Part shown: positions 63,727 to 64,000 of the stretch, one piece after another | Layout of the letters: each line of letters begins with the position of its first letter | Numbering within the stretch: the stretch's first letter is position 1 | NCBI GenBank assembly: GCA_021397835.1 | Contig: JAJFZO010000857.1 | Span: 1 to 64,000 of the forward strand | Reading direction: 5' to 3' | Source of the DNA: Moringa oleifera | Lineage: Eukaryota; Streptophyta; Magnoliopsida; Brassicales; Moringaceae | Length of the DNA: 64,000 nucleotides | Notes under the pieces: generated by a model | The model's input: only the letters and a program-made list of their open reading frames with translations | The model's database searches: none | What the model was told of the DNA's origin: nothing | Made by a program: the position numbers and the translations under genes

Positions 63727-64000
63727 AATCTGGCAATTGAAGTCACAAAGCCAAATAATTCATCTGAACCAGGACAAATACGACAGAATTTAAGCCATGT
63801 AAGGCTGCAGATATTGATTCATTAGATAAGTATAGATAGGACAAAAGTGAGAATAAGAGCTTTACTCATGGTCGAGAATTGTTTGAGGAAGAGTTCTCAT
63901 CTCTCATGCCAACCTTGTCTTCCTTAGGATCTCCATAACATCTATTTTTCTTCGTAGTTCATCTCCCTCTTGCCCAGAGGTCAACTGACTGCAGATGAAG
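63727..64000 (-). pseudogene. 5-phosphatase exon pair, array unit 5, cut by the window end
   Basis: Larger exon from 63866 to beyond 64000; it has a deletion of about 13 bases around 63908. Small exon 63763-63727 with substitutions. The intron is 102 bp. The sequence between the unit's other landmarks and this pair is replaced by unrelated DNA at 63299-63720. Confidence 0.82.

Larger units (their letters stand above)
56331..64000. repeat. Tandem array, about five units of 1.46 kb, built from an internal gene segment
   Basis: Unit limits, taken at the outer edge of the larger exon: 56331-58258, 58259-59739, 59740-61206, 61207-62663 and 62664 to the window end. A landmark resembling CCTGTTGGGTTGAGGAAAAGG starts near 56682, 58622, 60112, 61577 and 63033, giving steps of 1940, 1490, 1465 and 1456. 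The first unit is longer because it holds a 470-bp internal duplication. Each unit carries two internal exons of a type I inositol-polyphosphate 5-phosphatase on the minus strand plus about 1.2 kb of intron-like DNA. The minus-strand frames of 60-82 residues near 56800, 58650, 61650 and 63100 (for example LYGDRGILLP-like text) recur in the units but resemble no part of the enzyme. The array continues past the window. Confidence 0.93.

Overview
The window is eukaryotic nuclear DNA from a flowering plant. Evidence: AT-rich, intron-bearing gene pieces of plant-only families (NAC factor, CC-NB-LRR resistance protein, cytokinin dehydrogenase, AIR9, type I inositol-polyphosphate 5-phosphatase), Ty1/copia elements of plant type and no compact operons. 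Gene content and R-gene style suggest a woody eudicot; the species cannot be named from sequence alone.

I found no gene I would call intact. The window is a gene graveyard: at least nine unrelated protein genes survive only as partial, frameshifted or stop-containing exon sets, several with exon/intron boundaries still readable, so they are decayed genomic copies and not processed retrocopies. In order: an SVR1-like chloroplast pseudouridine synthase (2.6-4.0 kb, -), a cytokinin dehydrogenase (9.5-10.6 kb, +), the biotin-carboxylase region of homomeric acetyl-CoA carboxylase (11.9-13.1 kb, -), a prolyl-oligopeptidase-family peptidase (16.3-16.7 kb, -), a CC-NB-LRR gene (20.7-22.6 kb, -) plus a separate LRR tail (23.4-23.8 kb, -), a NAC factor (25.3-26.3 kb, -), an ARM-repeat protein (38.2-44.8 kb, +), AIR9 (52.6-53.8 kb, -) and a type I 5-phosphatase (56.3-64 kb, -).

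Mobile DNA: a 5.8-kb Ty1/copia element (38,375-44,181) with both LTRs and a 5-bp target duplication (GGCAG) sits inside the ARM-repeat exon; its reading frames are broken. Older copia relics lie at 4.2-8.5 kb (two truncated copies head to tail, one LTR) and at 45.6-48.0 kb (two relics in opposite orientation). An AT-rich dispersed repeat occurs three times (17.5-20.5, 28.5-30.2, 44.9-45.6 kb), the first inverted relative to the others, and a MITE-like element lies near 34 kb.

Local repeats: four 272-bp units at 27.4-28.5 kb, a 613-bp duplication at 13.4-14.6 kb, a duplicated 0.6-kb block flanking AIR9, and, most striking, about five tandem units of about 1.46 kb at 56.3-64 kb, four or five of which carry the same two internal exons of the 5-phosphatase gene. 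The copies that can be compared share one frame break, so the array seems to have grown after the gene died.

The genes do not form a pathway. Their common theme is decay in what is probably a repeat-rich, low-recombination or fractionated duplicate segment; that last point is inference.
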